39,214 nucleotides of DNA from Acidobacteriaceae bacterium (GTDB lineage: Bacteria > Acidobacteriota > Terriglobia > Terriglobales > Acidobacteriaceae): assembly GCA_027323885.1 (NCBI GenBank), contig DAHVZT010000145.1, positions 1 through 39,214 of the forward strand, given 5' to 3'. Both the position numbers and the translations under genes were made by a program. This document shows, piece after piece, positions 29,731 to 39,214 of this stretch; the stretch's first letter is position 1; every line of letters starts with the position of its first letter. The notes below the pieces were generated by a model. That model saw only the letters and a program-made list of their open reading frames with translations. It made no database searches and was not told the DNA's origin.

Positions 29731-30969
29731 TCATCGCCTCGATTGCAAATTGAATGCTTTTACTGCGATGTCGTTGGGGGAACGTCCTGCAGGCAGCATG
29801 GTGAACAGACTATGGGTCAATGTGCGAACAACCGCTACGTCTCCGGTTCGGGTATCTACAGCAAATAACAAGTGGCCCGCTTTGGACAATGCCATCGCTT
29901 TGGGACCATCGCCAGTCGGTGCGGCGCCAACAAGCTGCGCATCGTCGATGCTGAATACGCCAAGAGAATCTGCGTCGAGGTTGCTGACATAGAGGGTCGC
30001 ATTGTCCGCACTCACGACTCCGCGCACAGGATGCGTGCCGATCAGGTAGGCGGCGCCGACTTCATTGGTGCTGGTGTCAATTTCCGAGACCGAGCCGCTG
30101 CCGTAATTGACCGCAAAAATCTCGCCCCCGTCCGGCTTCAGCGCCAGATTCACGGGCGTGGTTCCGACATCGAGCAGGGCCAGCAAAGAATCGGCGCGAG
30201 CGGAGTCTGCATCGATCCTCCTGCGTCTCGTGGCCGTATTCGCAGGCTTCGCCAGCGACAAAGCCATGACCTGGTGGCCGCCGGAACAGGCGACGAATGC
30301 CTTATTGGAATCTGGCAGCACGGCAATGTCTGTGGCGCCAGGGCAACCGCTCCACACGCTCCGGACGCGCAGCGATTTAGTATCGACAAGGCTGACGCTG
30401 CCGCTGGCCCGGTTTGATACCACAACGGTGTTCCCGTCCGGACTTACCGCCGCCACCTCAGGCGATTCACCCACGCCAATGGCTGCGATCTCTCGCCGCT
30501 CTCCAAGATCGAGCACGGAAACGTTATTCGATCCTGAATTTGCGACATAGCCGCGCGTTCCATCCTGGCTGACCGAAATAGAAGACGGACGGCGATGCAC
30601 CGCGATTTGCGCAACCACCCGGTTTTTTTCCGCGTCGATTACGCTGACGGAGTTGCTGCCGGTGTTGACGACATAGACTTCGTTCCGTCTCGGATTGACG
30701 GCCACGCCAGTGGGACCGGCCCCCACGGGAATCGTGCGGTCCTGGCGAACGTTCACCACGTCCAGCACGGTGACAGAGTTGCTGCCGCCGTTCGTCACAT
30801 ACGCGTATTCGCGATAATTGGCCGGGTAATCGGGAAAGTCGTGCGGACGGCAGCCAGGGAGCAGAGAAGTGAGCCCGGCCAGGAAAAGGAATGGCGCTCG
30901 ACGGAACTGCCGTGAGCGCCAGAGATCCCGCCCGGCGGATCGGGTGGTGCAAAGGCGCGCCTTCGTCAA
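29731..30969 (-). CDS. YVTN-family beta-propeller lipoprotein
   Basis: Hydrophobic segment and lipobox-like LTSLLPGC; repeats AYVTNGGSNSVTVLDVVNVRQDRTIPVGAGPTGVAVNP etc. ORF track starts at 31161 inside aroF; a TTG at 30969, 8 nt after the aroF stop, is a more plausible start. Confidence 0.8.
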   Translation of the reverse strand: MTKARLCTTRSAGRDLWRSRQFRRAPFLFLAGLTSLLPGCRPHDFPDYPANYREYAYVTNGGSNSVTVLDVVNVRQDRTIPVGAGPTGVAVNPRRNEVYVVNTGSNSVSVIDAEKNRVVAQIAVHRRPSSISVSQDGTRGYVANSGSNNVSVLDLGERREIAAIGVGESPEVAAVSPDGNTVVVSNRASGSVSLVDTKSLRVRSVWSGCPGATDIAVLPDSNKAFVACSGGHQVMALSLAKPANTATRRRRIDADSARADSLLALLDVGTTPVNLALKPDGGEIFAVNYGSGSVSEIDTSTNEVGAAYLIGTHPVRGVVSADNATLYVSNLDADSLGVFSIDDAQLVGAAPTGDGPKAMALSKAGHLLFAVDTRTGDVAVVRTLTHSLFTMLPAGRSPNDIAVKAFNLQSRR

Positions 30970-30976
30970 GGAGTAG

Positions 30977-32053
30977 CTACTTCGCCTTTGCAGGGACTGC
31001 AACCTCTTCCCCCCGGTAGACGTGGATACCGTCCGGCACATCGCGGTGAAGGATGCGGGCGATCTGGCGGACTTCTCCGACCATATCGGCAAACTGCTCA
31101 GGGAAGATCGACTGCGCGCCGTCCGACAAAGCGCGGTCCGGTTGGTGATGGACTTCCACAATCAGGCCGTCCGCTCCCACCGCTACGGCGGCACGCGCCA
31201 GAGGGACGACCTTGTTGCGCTTGCCCGTGCCGTGGCTTGGATCGACGATAATCGGCAGATGGCTCAGGCGCTGCACGGCGGGAACGATGCTCAGGTCGAG
31301 CGTGTTGCGTGTGTGATCGACAAAAGTCCGCACGCCGCGTTCGCACAGGATCACCTGATAGTTGCCCTCGCTCATCACATACTCAGCGGCCATCAGCAAT
31401 TCTTCCAGAGTGGCCGCCATGCCGCGCTTCAGCAGGATAGGCTTGCGGGTGCGGCCCGCCTCGCGCAGCAGAGTGTAATTCTGCATATTGCGCGCGCCAA
31501 TCTGAATTACGTCCGCATACTTCTCCACCAGATCGAGCGACTCGCGGTCCAGCGCTTCAGTCACGATGCGCAGACCGAAGGCATCGCGAATCTCGACCAT
31601 GATTTTGAGAGCTTCTTCGCCCATGCCCTGGAAAGCATAGGGCGAAGTGCGCGGCTTGTATGCCCCGCCGCGAAAGAACTGCGCACCCGCGGCGGCGACC
31701 TGTTCGGCCACAGCAAAGGCCTGCTCGTGCGTTTCAATGGAACAAGGGCCAGCCACAATCGCCAGGTTCTTTCCGCCGATGGAGGCATCGGTTCCGGGGA
31801 AGTGAATTACTGTGTCTTCTTCCTTGACCTCACGACTGACCAGCTTGTACGGCTTGGTAACTCGAATGACCTCGGCCACGCCCGACAGTTCCTCGAAAGT
31901 GCCCTGGTTGATGGTGCCCTGGTTGCCGGTGATGCCGATCGCGGTACGCTGCGCGCCTGGCAGCGGATGAGGACGAAGTCCAAGACTTTCAATGTGCTCA
32001 CAGACAGCGCGGACTTCTTCCTCCGTGGCCTGCGTCTTCATTACGATCAGCAT
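30977..32053 (-). CDS. aroF: 3-deoxy-7-phosphoheptulonate (DAHP) synthase
   Basis: [72 protein letters not shown]. Confidence 0.95.
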   Translation of the reverse strand: MLIVMKTQATEEEVRAVCEHIESLGLRPHPLPGAQRTAIGITGNQGTINQGTFEELSGVAEVIRVTKPYKLVSREVKEEDTVIHFPGTDASIGGKNLAIVAGPCSIETHEQAFAVAEQVAAAGAQFFRGGAYKPRTSPYAFQGMGEEALKIMVEIRDAFGLRIVTEALDRESLDLVEKYADVIQIGARNMQNYTLLREAGRTRKPILLKRGMAATLEELLMAAEYVMSEGNYQVILCERGVRTFVDHTRNTLDLSIVPAVQRLSHLPIIVDPSHGTGKRNKVVPLARAAVAVGADGLIVEVHHQPDRALSDGAQSIFPEQFADMVGEVRQIARILHRDVPDGIHVYRGEEVAVPAKAK

Positions 32054-32078
32054 GGGTGACCCTCTCTTTTAGGCTATT

Positions 32079-32131
32079 TTATCGGTTGGCACTGCCGGTG
32101 AATCGAAGAATCGCGTTTGGTTATCGGTTGG
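32079..32131. repeat. 11-bp direct repeat TTATCGGTTGG (32079-32089, 32121-32131) in the aroF leader
   Basis: Two exact copies, 42 bp start to start, upstream of the minus-strand aroF ATG. Confidence 0.55.
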
Positions 32132-32199
32132 ATCAAGAGCGAAGAACCTGACGTTCCGCGCCGTCACGTCCTGGTGGGGAATGGAAAGCAGCAGCCCAT

Positions 32200-32301
32200 C
32201 TACTTGCGCAGGCGTCGCCAGCCCAGCAGGATCGAGCTCAAATAGCCAAGCTGCAGCGTCCATACAAAGATGTAGGCGATCACCAGATGCCGATGTCCCA
32301 T
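32200..32301 (-). CDS. ccmD: CcmD-like short membrane protein (33 aa)
   Basis: MGHRHLVIAYIFVWTLQLGYLSSILLGWRRLRK; located directly after ccmC; embedded in a longer, probably mis-started ORF (32200..32448). Confidence 0.75.
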   Translation of the reverse strand: MGHRHLVIAYIFVWTLQLGYLSSILLGWRRLRK

Positions 32302-32327
32302 ACCAACTCCAATCTTCTGTCCAGACT

Positions 32328-33044
32328 TTACCGCACGGACTGCAGGGTGCTCTCGAGTGCACGCAGCGTTGCGTCCTGGTCGGCCCGCTGGCGCTTGCGC
32401 TGCAATTGATAACGCAGCGTCACCAGCAACACTCCCCAGGCAAACCATCCCGCCACGTTTAGAACAAACGCGGGAACCATATGCGGATCAATCCCTGTGT
32501 CTGGACCGCCAAAGAAAACCGGCGAAGGGTGCTGGGTGCGCCACCATCGAATCGACATGTACACAATCGGAACATCGATGGCCGCGAACACGGAAAGCAC
32601 TGCGGCCAGCGTCTGCGTCTGTCCCCCGGCGGTAAAGCGGCGCAGAAGAAGATAGCTGACATACAGCAGCCAGAGCATCAGAAAGCTGGTAAGCCGCGCA
32701 TCCCATGTCCACCAGATGCCCCAGGCCGCGCGGCCCCACAGCATACCTGTCGCAAGGCCGATGCTCGCAAAAACGAGAGTCACCTCCGCGGCGGCGAGCG
32801 CCAGTGCATCCGCCGCCTGCGCGCGTAAGGGATTGGAACGCCGGATGAGCAGGTAAGCTGCGGACGCGGCAAAGTTCACGTATGGAAACAGCAGCGCCAT
32901 GATGGCCGACGGAACGTGGTAATAGAAGATGCGCTGGACTTCGCCCATCGTCGCTTCCGTGGGCGCTACAAAGATAGCCTGATAGAAGCCCACTGCAAGA
33001 ATCGCCAGCGCGATTGGCAGACCGACTTGGAGGGTTCGTTTCAT
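32328..33044 (-). CDS. ccmC: Heme transporter/cytochrome c assembly protein CcmC
   Basis: QRIFYYHVPSAIM, WGIWWTWDARLTSFLMLWLLYVSYLLLRR (WWD motif), VYMSIRWWRTQHP. Confidence 0.95.
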   Translation of the reverse strand: MKRTLQVGLPIALAILAVGFYQAIFVAPTEATMGEVQRIFYYHVPSAIMALLFPYVNFAASAAYLLIRRSNPLRAQAADALALAAAEVTLVFASIGLATGMLWGRAAWGIWWTWDARLTSFLMLWLLYVSYLLLRRFTAGGQTQTLAAVLSVFAAIDVPIVYMSIRWWRTQHPSPVFFGGPDTGIDPHMVPAFVLNVAGWFAWGVLLVTLRYQLQRKRQRADQDATLRALESTLQSVR

Positions 33045-33081
33045 ATCCTACGCAAAGGGACGACTCTAGTTTACGCCAACG

Positions 33082-33756
33082 CTACTCTGCGTCCAGCACG
33101 GTTTCAAACAGCAGCAGGCATAGCGTGACAAAAATGATGTCATAGCCGCTGAGCATACGAATCCACAGGCCCGGATCCGATTCCCCGGTCAGGATCGCCG
33201 TCGTCGACTGCACCATGGCCAGCAGCGCCGGTACGGAGACGGGAAACAGAATCAACGGCAACAGCATTTCCCGGTTGCGGGTGCGCAGCGACAGGGCCGC
33301 AAAAAACGTTCCATTTACCACAAGCGCCAGAGTTCCCAGCGGCAGTACCAGCAGCATCAGCCAGCCCTGGCCGATGGCGCGCAGGTTATAGAAAATGATG
33401 AACAGCGGAGCGAGCACGACCTGAATCATGGTGACGAACAGAAAATTCGCCAGCACCTTGGACAGGAACAGCGCGCTGGCCGGGCTGGGGGCCATGCGCT
33501 GCGCGTCCAGGACCCGGTTGCGCAGCTCTCGTGTCCAGGTCTGATTGAGCGCCGTGACGGAGGCGAACAGCAGCGCGACCCAGAGGATGCCGCCTGCGAT
33601 CTGACGCGAAACCGCCATCGTGGGATCGAAGGCGAAGCTGAACAGCACCACGACAAGCAGCGAAAAGAAGAGCATTCCGTTCAGAGCGTCTTTCGATCGC
33701 CACTCCAGCCGCAGGTCTTTTTGCAGATGTGCCCAGACGGTTCGCGCGTAGTTCAT
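33082..33756 (-). CDS. ccmB: Heme exporter protein CcmB
   Basis: About six TM segments; KDLRLEWRSKDALNGMLFFSLLVVVLFSFAF; adjacent ccmC. Confidence 0.92.
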   Translation of the reverse strand: MNYARTVWAHLQKDLRLEWRSKDALNGMLFFSLLVVVLFSFAFDPTMAVSRQIAGGILWVALLFASVTALNQTWTRELRNRVLDAQRMAPSPASALFLSKVLANFLFVTMIQVVLAPLFIIFYNLRAIGQGWLMLLVLPLGTLALVVNGTFFAALSLRTRNREMLLPLILFPVSVPALLAMVQSTTAILTGESDPGLWIRMLSGYDIIFVTLCLLLFETVLDAE

Positions 33757-34253
33757 CGTGTGGTCTCGCCGGGCGCCACGGACGATGTGCGGACCAGATC
33801 GACCAATTGCGCCTGCGCCGCACGGATGTAGTCCGCCGGTGAAAGCAGAAGCTGCAGGCCCCGCATGCCGGCGGAAACGGAGATTCGGTCGAAGATCTCG
33901 ATCGTTTCCTCCGCGAAAACAGGAAACGCTTTTTTGCTGCCAAACACGGTCACGCCTCCGCGAATATATCCGGTAAGCGGCTGCACTTCTGTTATGGGGA
34001 CAAGCTCCGCGCGTTTGCCTCCGGCAGCAGCGGCAAGCTTTTTAAAGTCCAGCTCGCCGGCCACGGAAAGCACGGCGAAAACAATCTGCTCGTGATCGAC
34101 CCGGCAAAGGAGCGTCTTGAAAACCTGCTCGGGCGGCAGACCAATTTTTCTTGCCACAGTCTCGCCGGAAAGGTCGTCCGGGTCCACCGTGTATTCGCGC
34201 GTCTCGTAGCGGATCGCCAGCGCATCCAGCATGCGGCATGCATTGGTTTTCAC
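33753..34253 (-). CDS. ybaK: YbaK/EbsC-type aminoacyl-tRNA deacylase (Cys-tRNA(Pro) deacylase-like)
   Basis: PEQVFKTLLCRVDHEQIVFAVLSVAGELDFKKLAAAAGGKRAELVP, GYIRGGVTVFGSKKAFPVF; 4-nt ATGA overlaps with ccmA and ccmB. Confidence 0.9.
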   Translation of the reverse strand: MKTNACRMLDALAIRYETREYTVDPDDLSGETVARKIGLPPEQVFKTLLCRVDHEQIVFAVLSVAGELDFKKLAAAAGGKRAELVPITEVQPLTGYIRGGVTVFGSKKAFPVFAEETIEIFDRISVSAGMRGLQLLLSPADYIRAAQAQLVDLVRTSSVAPGETTR

Positions 34254-34936
34254 GCGGCGCTTCCTTCCGGGGAGAAAAACTCCATGGCTGCAATCTGGCC
34301 TTCGTGCATGGTGCAGAAGCAGTCCGCGATTGGCCGCGCCAGCTCCGGCTGATGAGTCGTCAGCAGGATTGTCTTTCCTTCGGCGCGCAGTTTTCCAAGC
34401 ACCTGCAGCATTTTGGAACTGCTGGCAAAGTCCACATTGGAAAACGGCTCGTCCAGCAGCAGCAGTTCGGGTTTGCTCATCAAGACACGCGCGAGCGCCG
34501 CACGCTGCCGCATCCCTTGAGAAAACTTGCCGACGGGCCGGTCCAGCGCCGCATCCAGCCCGACAAGATCCAGGGCCTCTTCAGGTTTCCACATGGGTTC
34601 GGCGGACGGATCGGCATCGGCATAGAGCCGTGCGGCGTAGCCGAGATTTTCAAGCGCCGTCAGCTCGTCATACACCATGGAATCATGACTCAGATATCCG
34701 ATACGCCGCCGGATTGCCGCCACGTCTTGCGAGCCGAGCACCGTGACTTTGCCGAAGCTGGGACGGATGAGCCCCGCCAGAATGCGCAGCAGCGTGGATT
34801 TGCCGGCGCCGTTTTGTCCGAGTATGACAAAGGTCTTTCCCGCGCTAAGCTCGGCGGTCACCTTTCGCAGCGCGGCAAAGTCACCGTAGACCTTGGACAC
34901 TTCATTCAGATGAATAGCGCGCGTGGCAGAGGGCAC
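34250..34936 (-). CDS. ccmA: Heme exporter ATP-binding protein CcmA
   Basis: Walker A GQNGAGKSTLL, signature FSQGMRQR, Walker B LLLLDEPF. ORF opens at 35191; GTG at 34936 is a plausible start. Confidence 0.9.
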   Translation of the reverse strand: MPSATRAIHLNEVSKVYGDFAALRKVTAELSAGKTFVILGQNGAGKSTLLRILAGLIRPSFGKVTVLGSQDVAAIRRRIGYLSHDSMVYDELTALENLGYAARLYADADPSAEPMWKPEEALDLVGLDAALDRPVGKFSQGMRQRAALARVLMSKPELLLLDEPFSNVDFASSSKMLQVLGKLRAEGKTILLTTHQPELARPIADCFCTMHEGQIAAMEFFSPEGSAA

Positions 34937-34961
34937 GAGTGGAGTATACGAAATCAGCCGT

Positions 34962-35411
34962 CTACGACGCTTTCGCCGGGGACATCGAGGCAGTCTGTGT
35001 GGTTTGTGCGCCGGGTTTGGCGGGTGCGTATTTGGACGCGCACTTGGCCTGGATCTGTGTGGCGTGAAAGATTCCGTCGCGTCCGTACATGCCAATAGCA
35101 AGAGCCTGCGCGTTGTCTTTGAAAGTGTCGGGAGGAGGATCGTCACCCACGTAGCTGACGTGCAGAACGCGTCCTTGTTCCACCAGCACAAATTGCATGT
35201 GGCCGCCGTTGCGCTCGATCGAGCCGGGCTTCACATTGCCTGCAACTCGCAAATGCCGTGTGTACGCGTGATTGCCCATGCCTTGGAGTTCCTGGATCGT
35301 GACATAGTAACTCTTGTTCGCGCGGACCCCGGTGATGGCCAGGTACAAGATGGTTCCTACGATCAGAATGGTCGCGATCGCGACGCGAATGCCGACATTA
35401 CTTTTGTTCAC
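34962..35411 (-). CDS. ccmE: Cytochrome c maturation heme chaperone CcmE, CxxxY type
   Basis: Single N-terminal TM, HLRVAGNVKPGSIERNGG, VSYVGDDPPPDTFKDNAQALAIGMYGRDGIFHATQIQAKCASKYAPAKP. Confidence 0.9.
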   Translation of the reverse strand: MNKSNVGIRVAIATILIVGTILYLAITGVRANKSYYVTIQELQGMGNHAYTRHLRVAGNVKPGSIERNGGHMQFVLVEQGRVLHVSYVGDDPPPDTFKDNAQALAIGMYGRDGIFHATQIQAKCASKYAPAKPGAQTTQTASMSPAKAS

Positions 35412-35622
35412 TGAAGGCTCCTGCGGAACTCACCGGCAGCTTATGTGTGGTTCAAAGCATCTGCCGCAGTTCTCATATTATTATGCGCTGACCAGCGTCC
35501 AAATGCGCAAGGCAATTCCGCCCAGGCGAAACAGAGGATGAGGAGGCAAGGGGCCCTGGAATCCGCGAATCGTGACGCACAGAACGCCTGGGTTGTACCC
35601 GCTGGGACAGAATCGCGCGGCG

Positions 35623-35628
35623 TATAAT
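35623..35628 (+). promoter_or_regulatory. Perfect TATAAT -10-like box upstream of thiC
   Basis: TATAAT about 60 nt before the thiC ATG; no consensus -35 at 16-18 bp. Confidence 0.35.
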
Positions 35629-35660
35629 CTCCTCATTGACACGCTTACTCTGAGCGGTAA

Positions 35661-37166
<1,506 letters not shown>

Positions 37167-37194
37167 ATACAAGGTACTGCGATGGGAAAGCTTT

Positions 37195-37449
37195 ATGGAG
37201 TTAATCGTACTTACCGCACTGGCCTTTACCGTATTCATGGTCGTTTTTGCTTGCGGTTTTCTGATGACATTTTTCCCTGAAAGGTTCCTCGTTTTTTACA
37301 AGCGGTCGATTCAGCAATCCCGATTTGCTGGTTGGCAAGTTCAGCACGTTAGGACCCATCGAGTAGAGTATAGGGTGCTCGGTATTATGTTTATGGCTGC
37401 TGGCCTTTACGGACTTTCCAATCTTCTCTTCCGCTCATTCAATCATTGA
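37195..37449 (+). CDS. Small hypothetical membrane protein (84 aa)
   Basis: Hydrophobic N-terminus (IVLTALAFTVFMVVFACGFLMTFF) and second hydrophobic segment near the C-terminus. Confidence 0.5.
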   Translation: MELIVLTALAFTVFMVVFACGFLMTFFPERFLVFYKRSIQQSRFAGWQVQHVRTHRVEYRVLGIMFMAAGLYGLSNLLFRSFNH

Positions 37450-37512
37450 TGCCGGGTGTCCCTTGTGTCAGGCCCAGGCGTCTGCCGGTCATCATCGCAA
37501 TAGTGCGCACCC

Positions 37513-37543
37513 TCTGGATTCTTCACTTCGTTCAGGATGACAA
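37513..37543. repeat. Dispersed-repeat-like sequence (TCTGGATTCTTCACTTCGTTCAGGATGACAA)
   Basis: Minus-strand reading gives VILNEVKNPEG, matching the translation style of dispersed intergenic repeats seen in many bacterial genomes (recalled, not searched). Confidence 0.6.
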
Positions 37544-37641
37544 ATATAACGTAAATAAATATAAATAAGCAATTTAGTATTTTGATATTATCTATACGAG
37601 TCCTACACAGATACGAGGATTCAACGACTTGCAGAAAAAAC

Positions 37642-37663
37642 CTGCACAGAATCTGCACGGAAT
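37642..37663 (+). repeat. Tandem 11-bp repeat CTGCACAGAAT/CTGCACGGAAT upstream of the integrase
   Basis: Two units, one mismatch, ending 12 nt before the ATG at 37676; TGCAG at 37630-37634 adds an inverted partial copy. Confidence 0.65.
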
Positions 37664-37675
37664 GCGTCTTAGTAC

Positions 37676-39115
37676 ATGGAGCCGGATATGGCATTCGTCA
37701 CCGACAAAGCGGAACTCAAGCCGGGATTGGTGATCTTCCGGCGTGGCGACGTGGAGCACCGCATGTGGTACTGCCGGATGAAGATTCCGAAGGCAGACCG
37801 CTATAAGACTGTTTCCCTCAAGACAACCGACGCTGAAGTGGCGCGGGAGCGCGCCTTCGATCAGGACGCAGATATCCGGTTCCGCCTGAAGCATGATGTC
37901 CCGGTGTTCAATCATCCCTTCCGCGAGGTTGGAAGAGAGTATCTGCTAACGCAGGAAGCCCGAGCGCAGCGCGGGGAGATCAGCGCGGCGCGGCCCAAGA
38001 AGATTCGCGCCGTCATCGAAGGAGCCTTGGACAGGTATGTCGGTTCCACTCAGGTGCATTTGATCGGGGATGAACTATGGGGCGGCTATCCAGCGTGGCG
38101 GCGAGTGAACGGAGCGGGCCGCCTTAAGCGAAACGGCGTTCGCGAAGTCAGCGAGGAGATGGCGCGGGAGTTTGCGGACAAGGAAGCCGAGCGCCGCACC
38201 AAGACTCAGAATTCTCTCGGTATTCGTGTTCTGAAACCTATCAAGGTGGAACCGTCCGAGGAGCGGACGGTTCCCTTCATCAGTGATTCCACGATCCGCT
38301 TTGAGATGTCGATCTTCGGCGCTGTGATGAACTTCGCGATCAAGAAACGGTACGTTCCTGCGAGCCAGCGTTACGATGAGCGCCCCAAGCTCAAGACGAT
38401 GCGCAGAGATGAGTTCACGCTGGAGGAGTACCGCAAGCTCCATACCGTAGGCCGCAAGTGGATTGGTGAGGCCGACAAACCTTCGAGCATTTGGTATCGG
38501 ACTGTTACCTACAACATGATTCTGATTGCCTGCAATACCGGCATGAGGCCAGCGGAGATGAAGAATCTCCGCTGGCGCGACATCATGCCTGCAAAAGACC
38601 GCGAGGGCCGGGAGATCGTTGTTCTGTTCGTGCAAGGCAAAGGCAAGTCGCGCAAGCTGGTAGCGCCAAAGAGCGTTGGGGATTATTTAGAACGTATCCG
38701 TGCCATCTCCAAAGCAACGGCGTTGGAAGATCGGGTCTTTACGACGGTGAACGGCAAGCCTGCAAAGAGTCTCTATGTATCTTTGATCGCCGATCTTCTG
38801 GATAAAGCAAACCTGCGCGAAGGCACGCAGGGCGTGCCGAGATCGACCTACTGCTTTCGGCATACCTATGCCACGCTGCGATTGCAGGAGGGCGTGGACG
38901 TGTACTTCCTTGCTGAGCAGATGGGGACATCCGTGCAGATGATCGAGCAGCACTATGGGCATGTGAACACGATCAAGCACGCCGACCGTGTATTGCAGGG
39001 CATGGCAGGATGGGAGTTGCCGCATCCGGAAGTGGACGTTACCAGGGCGAAAGCGTCGAAGGCTGCGGAGACACACGATAAATCCAAGAGAGGTCAGCAC
39101 CGCAGGGCAGGCTGA
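37676..39115 (+). CDS. Tyrosine recombinase/phage-type integrase
   Basis: Catalytic motifs NTGMRPAEMKNLRW, GKGKSRK, CFRHTYATLRLQEG, EQHYGHVN. Confidence 0.93.
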   Translation: MEPDMAFVTDKAELKPGLVIFRRGDVEHRMWYCRMKIPKADRYKTVSLKTTDAEVARERAFDQDADIRFRLKHDVPVFNHPFREVGREYLLTQEARAQRGEISAARPKKIRAVIEGALDRYVGSTQVHLIGDELWGGYPAWRRVNGAGRLKRNGVREVSEEMAREFADKEAERRTKTQNSLGIRVLKPIKVEPSEERTVPFISDSTIRFEMSIFGAVMNFAIKKRYVPASQRYDERPKLKTMRRDEFTLEEYRKLHTVGRKWIGEADKPSSIWYRTVTYNMILIACNTGMRPAEMKNLRWRDIMPAKDREGREIVVLFVQGKGKSRKLVAPKSVGDYLERIRAISKATALEDRVFTTVNGKPAKSLYVSLIADLLDKANLREGTQGVPRSTYCFRHTYATLRLQEGVDVYFLAEQMGTSVQMIEQHYGHVNTIKHADRVLQGMAGWELPHPEVDVTRAKASKAAETHDKSKRGQHRRAG

Positions 39116-39214
39116 CCGTGGAACTCTCCCGAAGCCGTCTTTGGCCGGAGCCGCTGGCGGAGGCTGGCGCAGGCAGTTCCTGTCCAATCTGGATTCTTCT
39201 CATTTATGGTTTTG

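Noticed and set aside
31022-32059. 345-aa plus-strand ORF antisense to aroF
   Set aside because: Mirrors DAHP synthase codon structure; no domain signature.
32069-32362. 97-aa minus-strand ORF in the aroF-ccmD region
   Set aside because: Overlaps ccmC and ccmD in another frame with no domain-like features.
37443-37675. tRNA gene as an integrase attachment target
   Set aside because: No cloverleaf, T-loop GTTCRA box or CCA-like end seen near the integrase; the region is AT-rich and repeat-like.

Overview
This looks like a chromosomal segment of an Acidobacteria-like bacterium; that assignment is inferred from gene content and protein style, not from a search. In order it contains: a left-truncated hypothetical CDS; two secreted beta-propeller genes; acs; a PDZ/GAF/SpoIIE-type phosphatase gene; an acyltransferase-3 gene; a divergent dxs; two related small outer-membrane beta-barrel genes flanking a DUF2127-like gene and hmgA; a division/cell-wall (dcw) cluster mraZ-rsmH-[39-aa small membrane ORF]-ftsL-ftsI-murE-murF that stops after murF; an esterase/GH42 pair; a second SpoIIE phosphatase gene with an unusual repeat-rich leader; a YVTN-propeller lipoprotein gene and aroF; a cytochrome c maturation operon ccmE-ccmA-ybaK-ccmB-ccmC-ccmD; thiC; and a tyrosine recombinase with flanking repeats at the right edge. 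The best leads are: (1) an unlisted 39-aa single-TM ORF with a strong Shine-Dalgarno between rsmH and ftsL; (2) three 10-bp-period GTGG boxes upstream of mraZ; (3) large palindromic/dispersed repeats inside the dcw cluster; (4) ybaK translationally coupled inside a ccm operon whose CcmE is of the CxxxY type; (5) 11-bp triple direct repeats plus a G-quadruplex-capable tract upstream of a SpoIIE phosphatase gene; (6) a 12-bp direct repeat bracketing the integrase. I saw no CRISPR array, rRNA or convincing tRNA.
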